A stretch of DNA of 64,000 nucleotides from Cytophagales bacterium (GCA_033344775.1 JAWPMT010000005.1:1657501-1721500), one strand, 5' to 3'. Shown: positions 25,322-34,450, counted from the first letter of the stretch. The notes: a model not told the origin generated them from the sequence alone. Numbers and translations are program-made.

Positions 25322-25350
25322 AAATCCCTCCTTGCTCTAAATAGGGATTT
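25322..25350. other. Hairpin after the pirin gene
   Basis: AAATCCCT (25322-25329) and AGGGATTT (25343-25350) form a perfect 8-bp stem with a 13-base loop, 12 bp after the pirin stop. No T-run follows beyond the TTT of the stem, so it is only a possible terminator. Confidence 0.35.
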
Positions 25351-25383
25351 GAGACGAAGCTGCTTTACAGTTATCTTAGTGTC

Positions 25384-25860
25384 ATGTGTCGCTATGCCAT
25401 GTCCACTTACAAGGATCACTTCGCTTGCTTCGAGTGCCGGAAGACCTTCAAAAGAAGATTGCTTTGGGATGTGAATCGTGACAAAGTGATCAACAGAGAA
25501 GAAGAACGCTCTGCTAAATGTCCGGAATGTGGTCAGCTCATGGCGGACATGGGAAAGGACTTTGAGGCCCCTAAAAAGCAAGACCTCAAATCCTGGAAAC
25601 ACATCAAATCCTTGTATGAAGTAGGCATCACGTTCCATTCTTGCGGATGTACAGGACCGGGCTTTATCCCTCGTGATCATGACACGTTGAGACAATTGTT
25701 GCTAGAACGACGATTGACTTACAACAGTAGCCTGCAACTGGGACTAAATCGGTTAAGAACAGCGAAAAATCCTTCTGATATCGATCAGCTTAATAAGGCT
25801 GTCGATGCCTGGCAATCCAAGCTTTCAAAAATTGACCAATACCTGGCATCCATTCAATAA
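25384..25860 (+). CDS. Zinc-ribbon-like protein of unknown function
   Basis: A 158-residue cytosolic protein. Two CxxC pairs (C15/C18 and C46/C49) form a probable zinc ribbon, and a further CGC motif lies at 87-89. The C-terminal 60 residues form a predicted helical pair (LRQLLLERRLTYNSSLQLGL and QLNKAVDAWQSKLSKIDQYL). A similar architecture occurs in uncharacterised Bacteroidota proteins. I cannot assign a function; nucleic-acid or protein binding is possible. Its last codons overlap the end of the convergent CPBP gene by 7 bases. Confidence 0.8.
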   Translation: MCRYAMSTYKDHFACFECRKTFKRRLLWDVNRDKVINREEERSAKCPECGQLMADMGKDFEAPKKQDLKSWKHIKSLYEVGITFHSCGCTGPGFIPRDHDTLRQLLLERRLTYNSSLQLGLNRLRTAKNPSDIDQLNKAVDAWQSKLSKIDQYLASIQ

Positions 25861-26708
25861 GTAAGATCCTCCTCAATTTTGCGACTGAACCCAAAGAGAC
25901 CAGTCGCCGCCAATAGGATCATCACGATATGTATGATGTACAAATACATGCGCTGATCAACTTGTTCACTTATATCAGGAAACACCGTCAATACAATCGT
26001 AGATCCGGCATTGAAGGCAGCATGCAGCAGAATGACCATGATCAGGCTTCCTTTTGTCTTTAAATACACATAACTAAAGACAAGGGTTTCTGACATGATT
26101 GTCAGGAAATACAGCAAAACAGTCCATGCGTTGACCTCAAAAACCGCAGGAATAGCGGCTCCCGGAAACGTAAATGATGCCAGATGCCACAAGGCCCAAC
26201 AAAAGCCCAGGATCAAACTGCTTTTAAAAACATGGTACCGTTGCAACAATGCCGGCAGCATGTATCCCCGCCAACCCAGTTCTTCCATCAATGGCCCAAA
26301 TGGCAATGCCAATAACAGGTAAACTAAGGCCATTTTCAACCCCTCTCCATAGGCAGGATTCCCCAAATCGAATCCAAATAAAACCGTGCTAATGGTCGCC
26401 AAATAGTATAACCCAACTGGAAGGGCAATTACAAACAAATACCATCTCCAATGAACCTTGAAAGATTTGAATCGTCTCAATAATCGACCAACACCTTTCT
26501 TACCCTCATTTAGCGCAACGACAATCACCGCGGCAATACTGGGACCAAATCCTCCTGGAATCCCGATCAACACCAACCAGGGAAATGTGCCTTCTTCCGC
26601 ATTCAGTATTGCCTGATAACAAGGGTAGAGAAAAGTCCACGATAAGGCGTAGTTCAACAATATGTAAAAGACCAGCGGGTATTGCCTAGTAAAGGACCGA
26701 AATGACAT
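25854..26708 (-). CDS. CPBP-family intramembrane glutamic protease
   Basis: A 284-residue membrane protein with about eight helices. The Abi/CPBP (Rce1-like) motifs are all present: E142-E143-x3-R147 in MEELGWRGYM, H175 in WALWHLASF, and H229 with N233 in LLHAAFN. These residues build the active site of intramembrane glutamic proteases. Bacterial members take part in bacteriocin self-protection or prenyl-protein-like processing, but most have no known substrate. It lies last in a run of minus-strand genes, 54 bp after the hydrolase-like lipoprotein gene. Confidence 0.92.
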   Translation of the reverse strand: MSFRSFTRQYPLVFYILLNYALSWTFLYPCYQAILNAEEGTFPWLVLIGIPGGFGPSIAAVIVVALNEGKKGVGRLLRRFKSFKVHWRWYLFVIALPVGLYYLATISTVLFGFDLGNPAYGEGLKMALVYLLLALPFGPLMEELGWRGYMLPALLQRYHVFKSSLILGFCWALWHLASFTFPGAAIPAVFEVNAWTVLLYFLTIMSETLVFSYVYLKTKGSLIMVILLHAAFNAGSTIVLTVFPDISEQVDQRMYLYIIHIVMILLAATGLFGFSRKIEEDLTY

Positions 26709-26762
26709 TTTGAGTTTATCATAAGATGCAATTACTCTGAAATGGTTGTCTGGCGGCTTATT

Positions 26763-28364
26763 CTACCTCAAAATTTCCAACGCTTCTTGGGCGTATTGTC
26801 TGATTTGCCCTTTCCGCTTAATGCCTAATGCAGGGTCCTCATCTGTAACCAACAATTGTAACGTACGCTCATAATGGTGAATTGCCTTTAATGTATCTCC
26901 GGTGCGTTCAAGATAAGCAGCAAGGTAATAGTTGACTTCACTGGACTCGGGAAAAGAACCATAAGCCATCTCATAAAGCTGCAACCGATTCGAAAACTCC
27001 GGGTCGCGTTTCCATGCTAACCAACTGCGATAATCTCTGTAAAATGAAGTGGAAAATGGAGATTTACTCCCTTGCGATTGTAGCGTTTGATAAATACTGT
27101 CGATGGCCATCATTCCTCTCTCTAAAAACAGCACTTTCATTTCCGCCAAATTGGGTGCAGCAGGGACAGACGTTAGTATAAAGGTCGTATCTATTTGTGC
27201 GTTGTTTTTTACCGCAAAATCATCGGTAAAAAGTGGTTCATCAAGCTTACCATGCACGTTGTTTAGAAACCGTAGCATCAACTTATTGGCGGTTTCAAAA
27301 CCAGATTTCGTACCTCCTTCATGCTCCCCTATGATATCCGGCACAACAGCATCAAACATGCCGTAATTCAACATGGCAAATTCCGACATCTTAGGGAAGT
27401 GCGCATAATAGCGATCCGAATGCACCAAATGAAACGTATGAGACGGATCAATTGAAGGATGAGGCGCATAAATAAACAGCATTGGAACCTGTAGGTTTTG
27501 AGGCGCATAAACCTGGGTCTGATTCAGTAACCGCTGTTCAAAGCTACTCGGCAGACCTCCTTCCAAGCTGATCAGCGCTTTGAATTGGCTGTTTTTTGCT
27601 AGAGCCAAAGCACAGACCGAGGAAGAAATGGCATTCCCCGCAAGCGATATCTCCTGCACATTAACATATGGCAGATTGCTAATCTGCTGCACTACAAATT
27701 CCAGGTCATCAACAGCAGTTTCCAGCCCTAATGTTGAAATTTCCATACCCCATGAGAAGCGGCCTTTCGGCGAAAACCCAACCACTACGAACCCATGACT
27801 TGCGAGAAATTCCGCGGTAATGCTGTGATACGCCGCACTACATCCACTTGGAATAATAACCACTGGAAAAGGACCAGTCTCAGCATGCGCGCCATACTCG
27901 GCGAAGACCTGCATTTCAAGCAATTCTGCTAACTCAATGGTTGTAAATTTCCCTTCTCCACCCAGGTCATTGGTCTGCTGGATAAATCGTTCTTCCGCAA
28001 ACTTTTCCTGCTCTTCTGACTCCCCAAAATTTGTTTCTCTACCCATCAAGTGAACGTATTGTTCAAATCGCATGGGATCGCCTTCACCAGTGGCAGGGTA
28101 CCAAACATGGATTTGAAATTGCCGACCTAATGCTGGGTCGTGATCCCGGTAAAGCTTCCCCTCCCAATCCGAATAAGGAATCCCTGGGCGGGTCCGATCG
28201 TATTCAAACAACGTGCGATATCCCACACGGTATGCTCCCATCTTCAAGTCACCCATCATCGGAATAGGCTTATTATCACTTTGATGATGGCAACTCAGCA
28301 AAAAAAGAGCAATCAGGGCAACAAATGCCCTGAATACTTTAACGTGTTTTTCGATTGTCATCAA
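26763..28364 (-). CDS. Alpha/beta-hydrolase-fold lipoprotein lacking the usual nucleophile
   Basis: A 533-residue lipoprotein (lipobox LLSC, residues 22-25). The middle part looks like the alpha/beta-hydrolase fold of the PAF-acetylhydrolase/dienelactone-hydrolase type: FQIHVWYPATG, FPVVIIPSGCSAAYHSIT, then LASHGFVVVGFSP. The nucleophile elbow, normally GxSxG, reads G243-N-A-I-S247, so alanine replaces the expected serine. The C-terminal 130 residues form TPR-like helices (EVNYYLAAYLERTGDTLKAI). It overlaps the upstream exported-protein gene by four bases. It may be a non-catalytic binding protein, or it may use Ser247-249 instead. Confidence 0.82.
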   Translation of the reverse strand: MMTIEKHVKVFRAFVALIALFLLSCHHQSDNKPIPMMGDLKMGAYRVGYRTLFEYDRTRPGIPYSDWEGKLYRDHDPALGRQFQIHVWYPATGEGDPMRFEQYVHLMGRETNFGESEEQEKFAEERFIQQTNDLGGEGKFTTIELAELLEMQVFAEYGAHAETGPFPVVIIPSGCSAAYHSITAEFLASHGFVVVGFSPKGRFSWGMEISTLGLETAVDDLEFVVQQISNLPYVNVQEISLAGNAISSSVCALALAKNSQFKALISLEGGLPSSFEQRLLNQTQVYAPQNLQVPMLFIYAPHPSIDPSHTFHLVHSDRYYAHFPKMSEFAMLNYGMFDAVVPDIIGEHEGGTKSGFETANKLMLRFLNNVHGKLDEPLFTDDFAVKNNAQIDTTFILTSVPAAPNLAEMKVLFLERGMMAIDSIYQTLQSQGSKSPFSTSFYRDYRSWLAWKRDPEFSNRLQLYEMAYGSFPESSEVNYYLAAYLERTGDTLKAIHHYERTLQLLVTDEDPALGIKRKGQIRQYAQEALEILR

Positions 28365-28879
28365 GTACCCTTTTTAGTGGCGATATCATTAAATACCTGC
28401 TCCCATTCTTTCTCTCCTTTAAACCTGCTTCTCCACCCATTCCAGACCAATTTATTTGGATCCGCAAAGGAGATGGTCCCTCGAAAAAAACGGTCACCGT
28501 TTACATTTCTGGGTGTAATGGCCCGTATTTCCTGACTTTCTTTATCAAGGAACCATTGATGATGGCTTTGCAACGGGAAGTCATTAGCAAGTCCTGTAGC
28601 CCAAAAACAATCATTTTTATGATCATAATTGATCAGGTAGGCATAGTACCTGGTCTTCCCCGTACGTGTGGGAGTGGTCGCGGATTCGCACTTGATATAA
28701 CTATTGTTCAAATAGTATTCACAACGGCGTGTACCTGACTCAGTATACGCTTTATCGGTTCCGGGATAGATGGTTTCCAAGACCTCCCACTCTCCGATAA
28801 GAAAATCTAAGTCTTTGATCGATTGTGCTTGCAGGCTCGTTCCGACACCTATGAGCACCAAAAAAATTAATCTTTGCAT
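28361..28879 (-). CDS. Exported DUF1579-like beta-barrel protein
   Basis: A 172-residue protein with a signal peptide of about 19 residues ending LQAQS. The mature part starts DLDFLIGEWEV, the hallmark beginning of DUF1579-type lipocalin-like barrels, and continues with alternating strands (YYLNNSYIKCES, RYYAYLINYDHKNDCFWAT, EIRAITPRNVNGDRF). The ligand is unknown. The gene overlaps the following lipoprotein gene by ATGA, so they are translated together. This close coupling suggests a shared function. Confidence 0.8.
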   Translation of the reverse strand: MQRLIFLVLIGVGTSLQAQSIKDLDFLIGEWEVLETIYPGTDKAYTESGTRRCEYYLNNSYIKCESATTPTRTGKTRYYAYLINYDHKNDCFWATGLANDFPLQSHHQWFLDKESQEIRAITPRNVNGDRFFRGTISFADPNKLVWNGWRSRFKGEKEWEQVFNDIATKKGT

Positions 28880-28960
28880 GTATTTGAGTTTTGCCGCTCA
28901 ACCTACCGATCTCGGGTCTCAAATACGTCTCAATTCGCACCATACAGGTCTCAGAAGATG

Positions 28961-30052
28961 CTAATGACCTGAATTGTTAACTTTAAATTCTTTGGGTGTC
29001 AGTCCGGTGTAGCTTTTGAAAACCCGATTGAAACTGGCTTTGGAATTGAACCCTGCGTCTAGACCTATACTCAAAATGGTCAGGTGATCTTGCTGAGTGT
29101 CCAGCAGCTTGGCCTTTACTTCCTCAACGCGAAATTCATTGATGAACTGAAAGTAATTCTTTCCAAGTTCCTGGTTCAAGGCCTTTGAAATCAACCTTCC
29201 GGAAATACCAGAATCTCTACTTAGATCAGACAAACTCAGTTCAGCATTACGAAAGAGCTTCCGATCTTTCATCAACGCATGCAGTGCCACTATAATCTCG
29301 GAGGTTTCAGAGGTAAGTATCACTTCCTCTTCGAATGTTGGAACAATAATCGTCTGGGCCTGTCGAAAACCATTGATACTGATCCAATAGAGCATCATGG
29401 CATAGATCAACAAGATGAATTCGCGGAAATTGTCCCAATCATCGAGGGTTGTTTTTCCCAGTATGGCACTGCTCAACACCATGAATAACAGAATCAGCAA
29501 AAAAGAAAGTACCAATACCTGAATGACCTTCTTGATCCACTGCAAATCCAGCCTATCGGTGTTTGATACCTGATCCTGCAACGATTGTTGATAGTTCCCG
29601 ATCTGCTTATAAGTGATCCAGGCATAGATCAAAATGGAAATGATCGCTGCGGACTCAAGCAATTCAGCCGTATGGTGAAACCAGGCGTACCCTCTGTCAA
29701 TGAACAGGTGGTAAATACTGTGTAGATAATTGAGAATGATTGGTGTAAAATGCCAGCCATCTTTTTTTGAGACCGCAATTGAGCTGGTCAGGGCACGTAC
29801 ATACAAATAAAGAGAAGGCCCGATCCAATAAGATAATGAAAAAGGCAACCAGGCCAGCCATCGGTATTGATCCCAAATGGCAGGATCAAGCATATACGGC
29901 GTGAACGTCAGACACAGTGCGATGATCAATAACGACAGGAAACGATTGGCCTTCCGGTTTTCCTTCTTTTCCAAAACGAGCGTTCCAAACAAAAGACCAT
30001 TGACAATCGAACAAATCGTAATCAATTGGACCAGTGAAAGCTCAAATTGCAT
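28961..30052 (-). CDS. AraC-family regulator with multi-helix membrane N-terminus
   Basis: A 363-residue protein. The N-terminal 230 residues contain about seven hydrophobic segments, beginning ELSLVQLITICSIVNGLLFG. The C-terminal 100 residues form the AraC DNA-binding domain, with two helix-turn-helix motifs: LSLSDLSRDSGISGRLISKALN and ILSIGLDAGFNSKASFNRVF, ending FKSYTGLTPKEFK. It is therefore a membrane-bound one-component regulator. It lies in a minus-strand run and could control the downstream exported proteins, but its targets and signal are unknown. Confidence 0.92.
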   Translation of the reverse strand: MQFELSLVQLITICSIVNGLLFGTLVLEKKENRKANRFLSLLIIALCLTFTPYMLDPAIWDQYRWLAWLPFSLSYWIGPSLYLYVRALTSSIAVSKKDGWHFTPIILNYLHSIYHLFIDRGYAWFHHTAELLESAAIISILIYAWITYKQIGNYQQSLQDQVSNTDRLDLQWIKKVIQVLVLSFLLILLFMVLSSAILGKTTLDDWDNFREFILLIYAMMLYWISINGFRQAQTIIVPTFEEEVILTSETSEIIVALHALMKDRKLFRNAELSLSDLSRDSGISGRLISKALNQELGKNYFQFINEFRVEEVKAKLLDTQQDHLTILSIGLDAGFNSKASFNRVFKSYTGLTPKEFKVNNSGH

Positions 30053-30091
30053 GTTGAGAGCTTACGCAAATACGGAAATCAAGTTGTTGGG

Positions 30092-30835
30092 TTAGCCGCG
30101 CAGACTGACGATCAAAAAAGATAAGCCATAACCCATCGCCATATAGCCCAGCATGCTTAAACCACTCACGATGGGATACCTTAAAAGGCTCCAAAATGAT
30201 TTACTGCGATGCAACGAAATGGAATTGTAAAGTACCAGAACAAACATGAATACCAGATTGATATTAGCATTTAGGGGATAGATGTACGTGCTAAAAAGTG
30301 CTACGACAGTACCAAACAAAATGTATATCCCGACGATGTAAAAACTCATGGTCAGGTACTCTGTGAAATTGAACCGCTTGAAGAAGAACAATTTCTGAAA
30401 GATAGCAATGGACAACACCAGTGTAAACAGAATATTATTGATGTTTTTGACCATGAATTGCGCTGCCTCAATCAACTTTTTCCTCGATTCCGGCACATCC
30501 GTAGGTAGTGGATTGTTTTCAAAGGGATCGTAGTTGATGGCTGCTCGTACAATGATGTATAGTGCGGTTAGCAACACAAAAAAGGCCACGGGCTTGTAGT
30601 ATTTTTTCCGTTTTCCGGCCACATATTCCCGAAAGAGTGTCCCTGGATTGACCAGCAACATTTTTATGGTCTTGAGCAAAGGTCCTTCCAGGGCAAAGGA
30701 AGAAGAAAAAAAATCGCGCACGGTTTCTATAAAAGTCAATCGTTGGACTTTCGCAGATTGTCCACATGCATGACAAAAATCACCCCTCAAGTCTGCTCCA
30801 CAGTTCAGACAGTGTTTTTCGCCTTGACCATTCAT
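30092..30835 (-). CDS. DUF3667 membrane protein
   Basis: A 247-residue protein of the DUF3667 family, common in Bacteroidota. It begins with a zinc-ribbon-like CLNCGADLRGDFCHACGQ (two CxxC pairs). The diagnostic segment TVRDFFSSSFALEGPLLKTI follows, then GTLFREYVAGKRKKYYKPV leading into about five membrane helices. Function is unknown for the whole family. It lies 39 bp upstream of the AraC regulator and 67 bp after the HEAT-like gene on the same strand. Confidence 0.92.
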   Translation of the reverse strand: MNGQGEKHCLNCGADLRGDFCHACGQSAKVQRLTFIETVRDFFSSSFALEGPLLKTIKMLLVNPGTLFREYVAGKRKKYYKPVAFFVLLTALYIIVRAAINYDPFENNPLPTDVPESRKKLIEAAQFMVKNINNILFTLVLSIAIFQKLFFFKRFNFTEYLTMSFYIVGIYILFGTVVALFSTYIYPLNANINLVFMFVLVLYNSISLHRSKSFWSLLRYPIVSGLSMLGYMAMGYGLSFLIVSLRG

Positions 30836-30902
30836 GCTTGTTTTTTATCCCAAGATAGATCAAATGGAATAAAAGCACAGGTATGATCCACTCTGTCAAG
30901 TA

Positions 30903-31541
30903 TCAGTTTTCTTCTTCAAATACGCGTCGATACCGGGCTTTCCAAAACTCATCTCGACAATCATTTAGTACCTGTTCGAGGTTAGATCTAGCTTGCCTTC
31001 TAATCTGAGCTAGATGAACGGGCAAAGGTTGCTTGCGTTTCACCTTCTCTTCTATCAATATGAAAACACAATTGAAAGCCATCTTTGATAATTGAGCATG
31101 CTCCATATAAGGCACAAAAACAGTAAGGATCTCTTCCAGATACTCTTGTGCTTCAAAATTTTTCGTTATGGCCCAAAACAAACCTCGCTTCAGTGAGATA
31201 TCAGCTCCTTCAATTTGCTCCAATAAATACGGAATGGCTCCTGAACCTGTACAATTGATGGCCCAGACCGTTCGATCCACAACCGGGCCAGAAGCATCAG
31301 ACAAAAGAGGAACCAGTAGCGGAAGCATTTCAGTTTGATTTCTAAGGACTTCCAGGTGGTCTTTTATCAACGTATCCAATACCCAAAATCGCACACGATC
31401 ATCTTTGTGCTGCAAAAACAATAGCAGCTCATGGGCGTGAGTATAGGTCCAATCATTACCAAGTAGGCTTTGAATTTGCTTTATACGATCTGCTTTTTTG
31501 ATAATTGTGGAATTCGGTAACGGAAAACTACCAAAATGCAC
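30903..31541 (-). CDS. HEAT-repeat-like protein
   Basis: A 212-residue cytosolic protein from a GTG start at 31541. It is made of paired helices in a HEAT-like pattern: HAHELLLFLQHKDDRVRFWVL, then LLVPLLSDASGPVVDRTVWAI and IPYLLEQIEGADISLKRGLFW. Such repeats are scaffolds for protein-protein contact. The gene starts 12 bp after the hemerythrin stop, so both are likely co-transcribed and may act together. No ATG in frame exists near the start. The function is unknown. Confidence 0.75.
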   Translation of the reverse strand: MHFGSFPLPNSTIIKKADRIKQIQSLLGNDWTYTHAHELLLFLQHKDDRVRFWVLDTLIKDHLEVLRNQTEMLPLLVPLLSDASGPVVDRTVWAINCTGSGAIPYLLEQIEGADISLKRGLFWAITKNFEAQEYLEEILTVFVPYMEHAQLSKMAFNCVFILIEEKVKRKQPLPVHLAQIRRQARSNLEQVLNDCRDEFWKARYRRVFEEEN

Positions 31542-31553
31542 ATAGAAACTTAG

Positions 31554-31970
31554 TCAATTTTCCACCAGAGTTGTCTCCGCCTGAACTTCCTTCATGTACA
31601 TGTCGATCTTCACAATGTGATTGACCAACCAGGTGATCAGCGCTTCATGAAATTTGATCAGCAGGGACTTCTTATCAGTAGCCACTGTCAACTCTTTTCG
31701 GAACTTCTTGTAATAAGTAAGGAAATTCTCATGTGCCATCTTGTTCTTCTGATACACCGGACACTTCGTTCGTAGCATACAGGTTTCTTCCAGCTTGAAA
31801 TGTGTGGCACAAAACATTTGAAAGAAGTTCAAAATGATCGCCATTCGGGTTCCTTCATATTCTCCATCCTTGATACACGCGTCCAGGTCATTGATGTAAT
31901 TGAAAAGTGATTGATGTTGTTCATCGATTTGAGATTGACCGGTCTCATACTTTTTCTCCCAGGTTACCAT
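31554..31970 (-). CDS. Bacteriohemerythrin with an altered iron ligand
   Basis: A 138-residue single-domain hemerythrin. Iron ligands align as H19, H57, E61, H80, H118 and D123, with family spacing. The remaining position, where bacteriohemerythrins have histidine four residues before H80, is N76 (codon AAC). The start MVTWEKKYETGQSQIDEQH is typical. Hemerythrins bind dioxygen, or serve as oxygen or NO sensors and iron stores. Loss of one ligand would alter the di-iron site, perhaps favouring an open coordination site. It is first in a pair with the HEAT-like gene. Confidence 0.93.
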   Translation of the reverse strand: MVTWEKKYETGQSQIDEQHQSLFNYINDLDACIKDGEYEGTRMAIILNFFQMFCATHFKLEETCMLRTKCPVYQKNKMAHENFLTYYKKFRKELTVATDKKSLLIKFHEALITWLVNHIVKIDMYMKEVQAETTLVEN

Positions 31971-32188
31971 AGCTTGTTATTATAAGGTTCTAAATGCGTT
32001 ATGAGCGGACAAAAATATCTGTCCTATCTGCGGTCAATACTGACAAAAGTCATAGTAGACGCTTTAAGTGACTGACTTTTTTTCCAGTGATTGCGGGAAA
32101 TAGAAGTTTCGCTCCCGCACGTAGTATTCCCGTTGCAAAATTCACATGCATTCCACAACTTGCTGGCAGCATTTAACCTAGTTCATTT

Positions 32189-33823
32189 ATGAAACGTACC
32201 TTTTTTGGCCTGGTCTGCCTGGCATTTCTATATGGCTGTTCGTCTCCGGAATCGTCAACTACCTCAGGGAAATTTGAAATCGACACAGTTGCCGTGGCCA
32301 ATCACCTCAAAACACTTTCATCGGATGCCTTTGAGGGACGTAAACCATTCTCACCAGGAGAAGAAAAAACCATCAACTACCTCAAAGAGCAATTCGAAAA
32401 AATTGGCCTTGAGCCAGGAAATGGAGATAGTTACTTTCAGGATGTCCCTATGGTACAGATCAATGGTACTCCCGATGCTAACATGAGCGTTACAGGAGGA
32501 AAAACACCTGTTACTTTATCACTCAATGACGAATATGTGGCCTATACGGATCGGCCGGTGGAGTCCGTGAGTTTAGACAATTCAGAGGTGGTCTTTGCGG
32601 GCTATGGCGTTGTGGCCCCTGAGTATGGCTGGAATGATTATGAAGGACTGGATGTAAAAGGGAAAACCGTCATTGTTCTGGTCAATGATCCTGGATTCGG
32701 TAGCGGTGACAGTACCCTTTTCAAAGGAGAGCAAATGACCTATTACGGCCGATGGACCTATAAGTATGAAGAAGCGGCCCGACAAGGAGCTGCCGGATGT
32801 TTCATTGTCCACGAAACTGTGCCAGCAGGCTACCCTTGGCTGGTCGTCAGCAACTCCTGGTCCGGAGGTAGGTTAACCCTGGATGGCGATCCTGGAAATC
32901 TGTGTGCCGTGCAAGGTTGGATCACCAGAGATGCAGCGATCAAGCTCTTCGAAGCTTCGGGCAAAGATCTCAGGAACTTCCGTGAAATGTCCCGAAACAA
33001 AAACTTTCAACCCATCAGCCTGGGCATGAATACCAGCATCGGTTTGACCAATACCATCGAAAGAAATACTTCAAAAAACGTGATCGCTCAAATTCAGGGA
33101 ACCGAGAAACCTGACGAAGCAATCGTATATAGTGCACATTGGGATCACTTGGGTATCGGCACTCCTATAGACGGTGACAGCATTTACAATGGTGCGTTGG
33201 ATAATGCCAGCGGTACGGCGGTACTTCTCGGTTTAGCTCAGGCTTTTGCGAATAAAGAAGTCATGCCAAAAAGAACCGTGGTGTTCCTGGCGGTTACTGC
33301 GGAAGAACAAGGATTGTATGGCTCGCAGTACTATGCAGAAAATCCGACTTTCGATCCTCAAAAAATTGTCGCGAACATCAACATGGATGGTGCATCGTAT
33401 AACGGTAAAATGAAGGACCTGACGGTGATTGGTTATGGCCAGTCCGACATGGATGATTTGGCCGCCACGGTCGCTAAAACCCAGGACCGCTACATCATTC
33501 CCGATCCTGATGCCGGAAAAGGTTATTTCTATCGATCAGATCACTTCAATTTCGCTAAAATTGGTGTCCCTGCCTTATATGCAAGCGCCGATTACGAAGC
33601 AGTTGATGGTGGCGTTGAGGCCATCCAGGCGCAGAAGGATGCGTACCTGACTGGAAGATATCACCGCCCTCAGGATGAATACGATGCAGTTGACTGGCAA
33701 TACGGCGGACTATATCAGGATGCCATGCTTTATCTGACCATCGGAGATCAACTGGCCAATTCCAACAGCTTTCCGAAGTGGAAGGAAGGTTCCGAATTTA
33801 AAAGTATCAGAGAAGGGAATTAA
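32189..33823 (+). CDS. M28-family zinc peptidase lipoprotein with PA domain
   Basis: A 544-residue lipoprotein (LYGC lipobox, residues 13-16). A protease-associated domain (about residues 115-260) is inserted before the catalytic domain. The M28 zinc ligands are visible: H317 in SAHWDHLG, D338 in GALDNASG, E372-E373 (the general base and a ligand) in TAEEQGLYGS, a later NMDGASYNG aspartate and HRPQDEYD histidine. It should remove N-terminal amino acids from peptides in the periplasm or at the cell surface. Its stop codon shares TTAA with the convergent phosphoesterase, and its terminator lies inside that gene. Confidence 0.94.
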   Translation: MKRTFFGLVCLAFLYGCSSPESSTTSGKFEIDTVAVANHLKTLSSDAFEGRKPFSPGEEKTINYLKEQFEKIGLEPGNGDSYFQDVPMVQINGTPDANMSVTGGKTPVTLSLNDEYVAYTDRPVESVSLDNSEVVFAGYGVVAPEYGWNDYEGLDVKGKTVIVLVNDPGFGSGDSTLFKGEQMTYYGRWTYKYEEAARQGAAGCFIVHETVPAGYPWLVVSNSWSGGRLTLDGDPGNLCAVQGWITRDAAIKLFEASGKDLRNFREMSRNKNFQPISLGMNTSIGLTNTIERNTSKNVIAQIQGTEKPDEAIVYSAHWDHLGIGTPIDGDSIYNGALDNASGTAVLLGLAQAFANKEVMPKRTVVFLAVTAEEQGLYGSQYYAENPTFDPQKIVANINMDGASYNGKMKDLTVIGYGQSDMDDLAATVAKTQDRYIIPDPDAGKGYFYRSDHFNFAKIGVPALYASADYEAVDGGVEAIQAQKDAYLTGRYHRPQDEYDAVDWQYGGLYQDAMLYLTIGDQLANSNSFPKWKEGSEFKSIREGN

Positions 33824-34320
33824 CCTTTGGCCCGTGGGCCTAACTCGATCACTTCAAGGTTTTTCAAAGTGCCCTGCTCCACATCGAACCGGAGCAGGGT
33901 TTTTATTTTATGAAACCCATGCCTCCCAGCCGCACCAGGATTCATGAATAAAACATTCCGTTTCTTATCCATTTCTACTTTCAGGATGTGAGAATGTCCG
34001 CAGATCAGTACATCAGGTCGATGTTGATCCAATAATTGACGGACACGTTTATTGTAGGAAGGTGGCTTACCCGCAATATGTGTCATCAAAAAAGTCTTTC
34101 CGGAACGACCTAATAACAAATCTTCCGGTACCGCCTCTCGGATCTTATGACCATCGATATTACCCCATACCGCATGTGTAGGGCGGAATTCATTCAGCTC
34201 ATCGTACAACTCAATCGTGCCAATGTCACCTGCGTGCCAGATCTCATCACAAGGCTCAAAGTACTCAAAAACCTTGGGGTCCAGAAAGCTGTGGGTGTCC
34301 GAAATGAGTCCAATCTTCAT
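33820..34320 (-). CDS. YfcE-type metallophosphoesterase
   Basis: The ATG at 34320 gives 166 residues starting MKIGLISDTH, exactly the YfcE/MJ0936 type; longer in-frame starts upstream would only add a disordered extension. The metal-site motifs are D8-x-H10, GD in EIWHAGDIG, GN in AVWGNIDG, THIAGKPP and GHSHI. These enzymes hydrolyse phosphodiesters with two metal ions. The C-terminal coding region also carries, on the opposite strand, the terminator of the convergent peptidase gene. The physiological substrate is unknown. Confidence 0.93.
   Translation of the reverse strand: MKIGLISDTHSFLDPKVFEYFEPCDEIWHAGDIGTIELYDELNEFRPTHAVWGNIDGHKIREAVPEDLLLGRSGKTFLMTHIAGKPPSYNKRVRQLLDQHRPDVLICGHSHILKVEMDKKRNVLFMNPGAAGRHGFHKIKTLLRFDVEQGTLKNLEVIELGPRAKG
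33872..33904 (+). terminator. Peptidase terminator embedded in the convergent phosphoesterase gene
   Basis: CCCTGCTCC (33872-33880) and GGAGCAGGG (33891-33899) form a perfect 9-bp GC-rich stem with a 10-base loop, followed by TTTTT and further T/A. It acts on the plus strand 49 bp after the M28 peptidase stop, inside the coding region of the minus-strand phosphoesterase, where it encodes LLRFDVEQG. Confidence 0.85.
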
Positions 34321-34450
34321 ACCACGAAATAACATCGTTTTGCCGAGTATCCCATTTGTCATCGTTTTTATCCCAAGGAACAATTTCTGTTCCCATCGGA
34401 TCAATTAGTTTTAAGCTCTAAATCAGTCGAATGAAAGATTCAAGCCGGTA

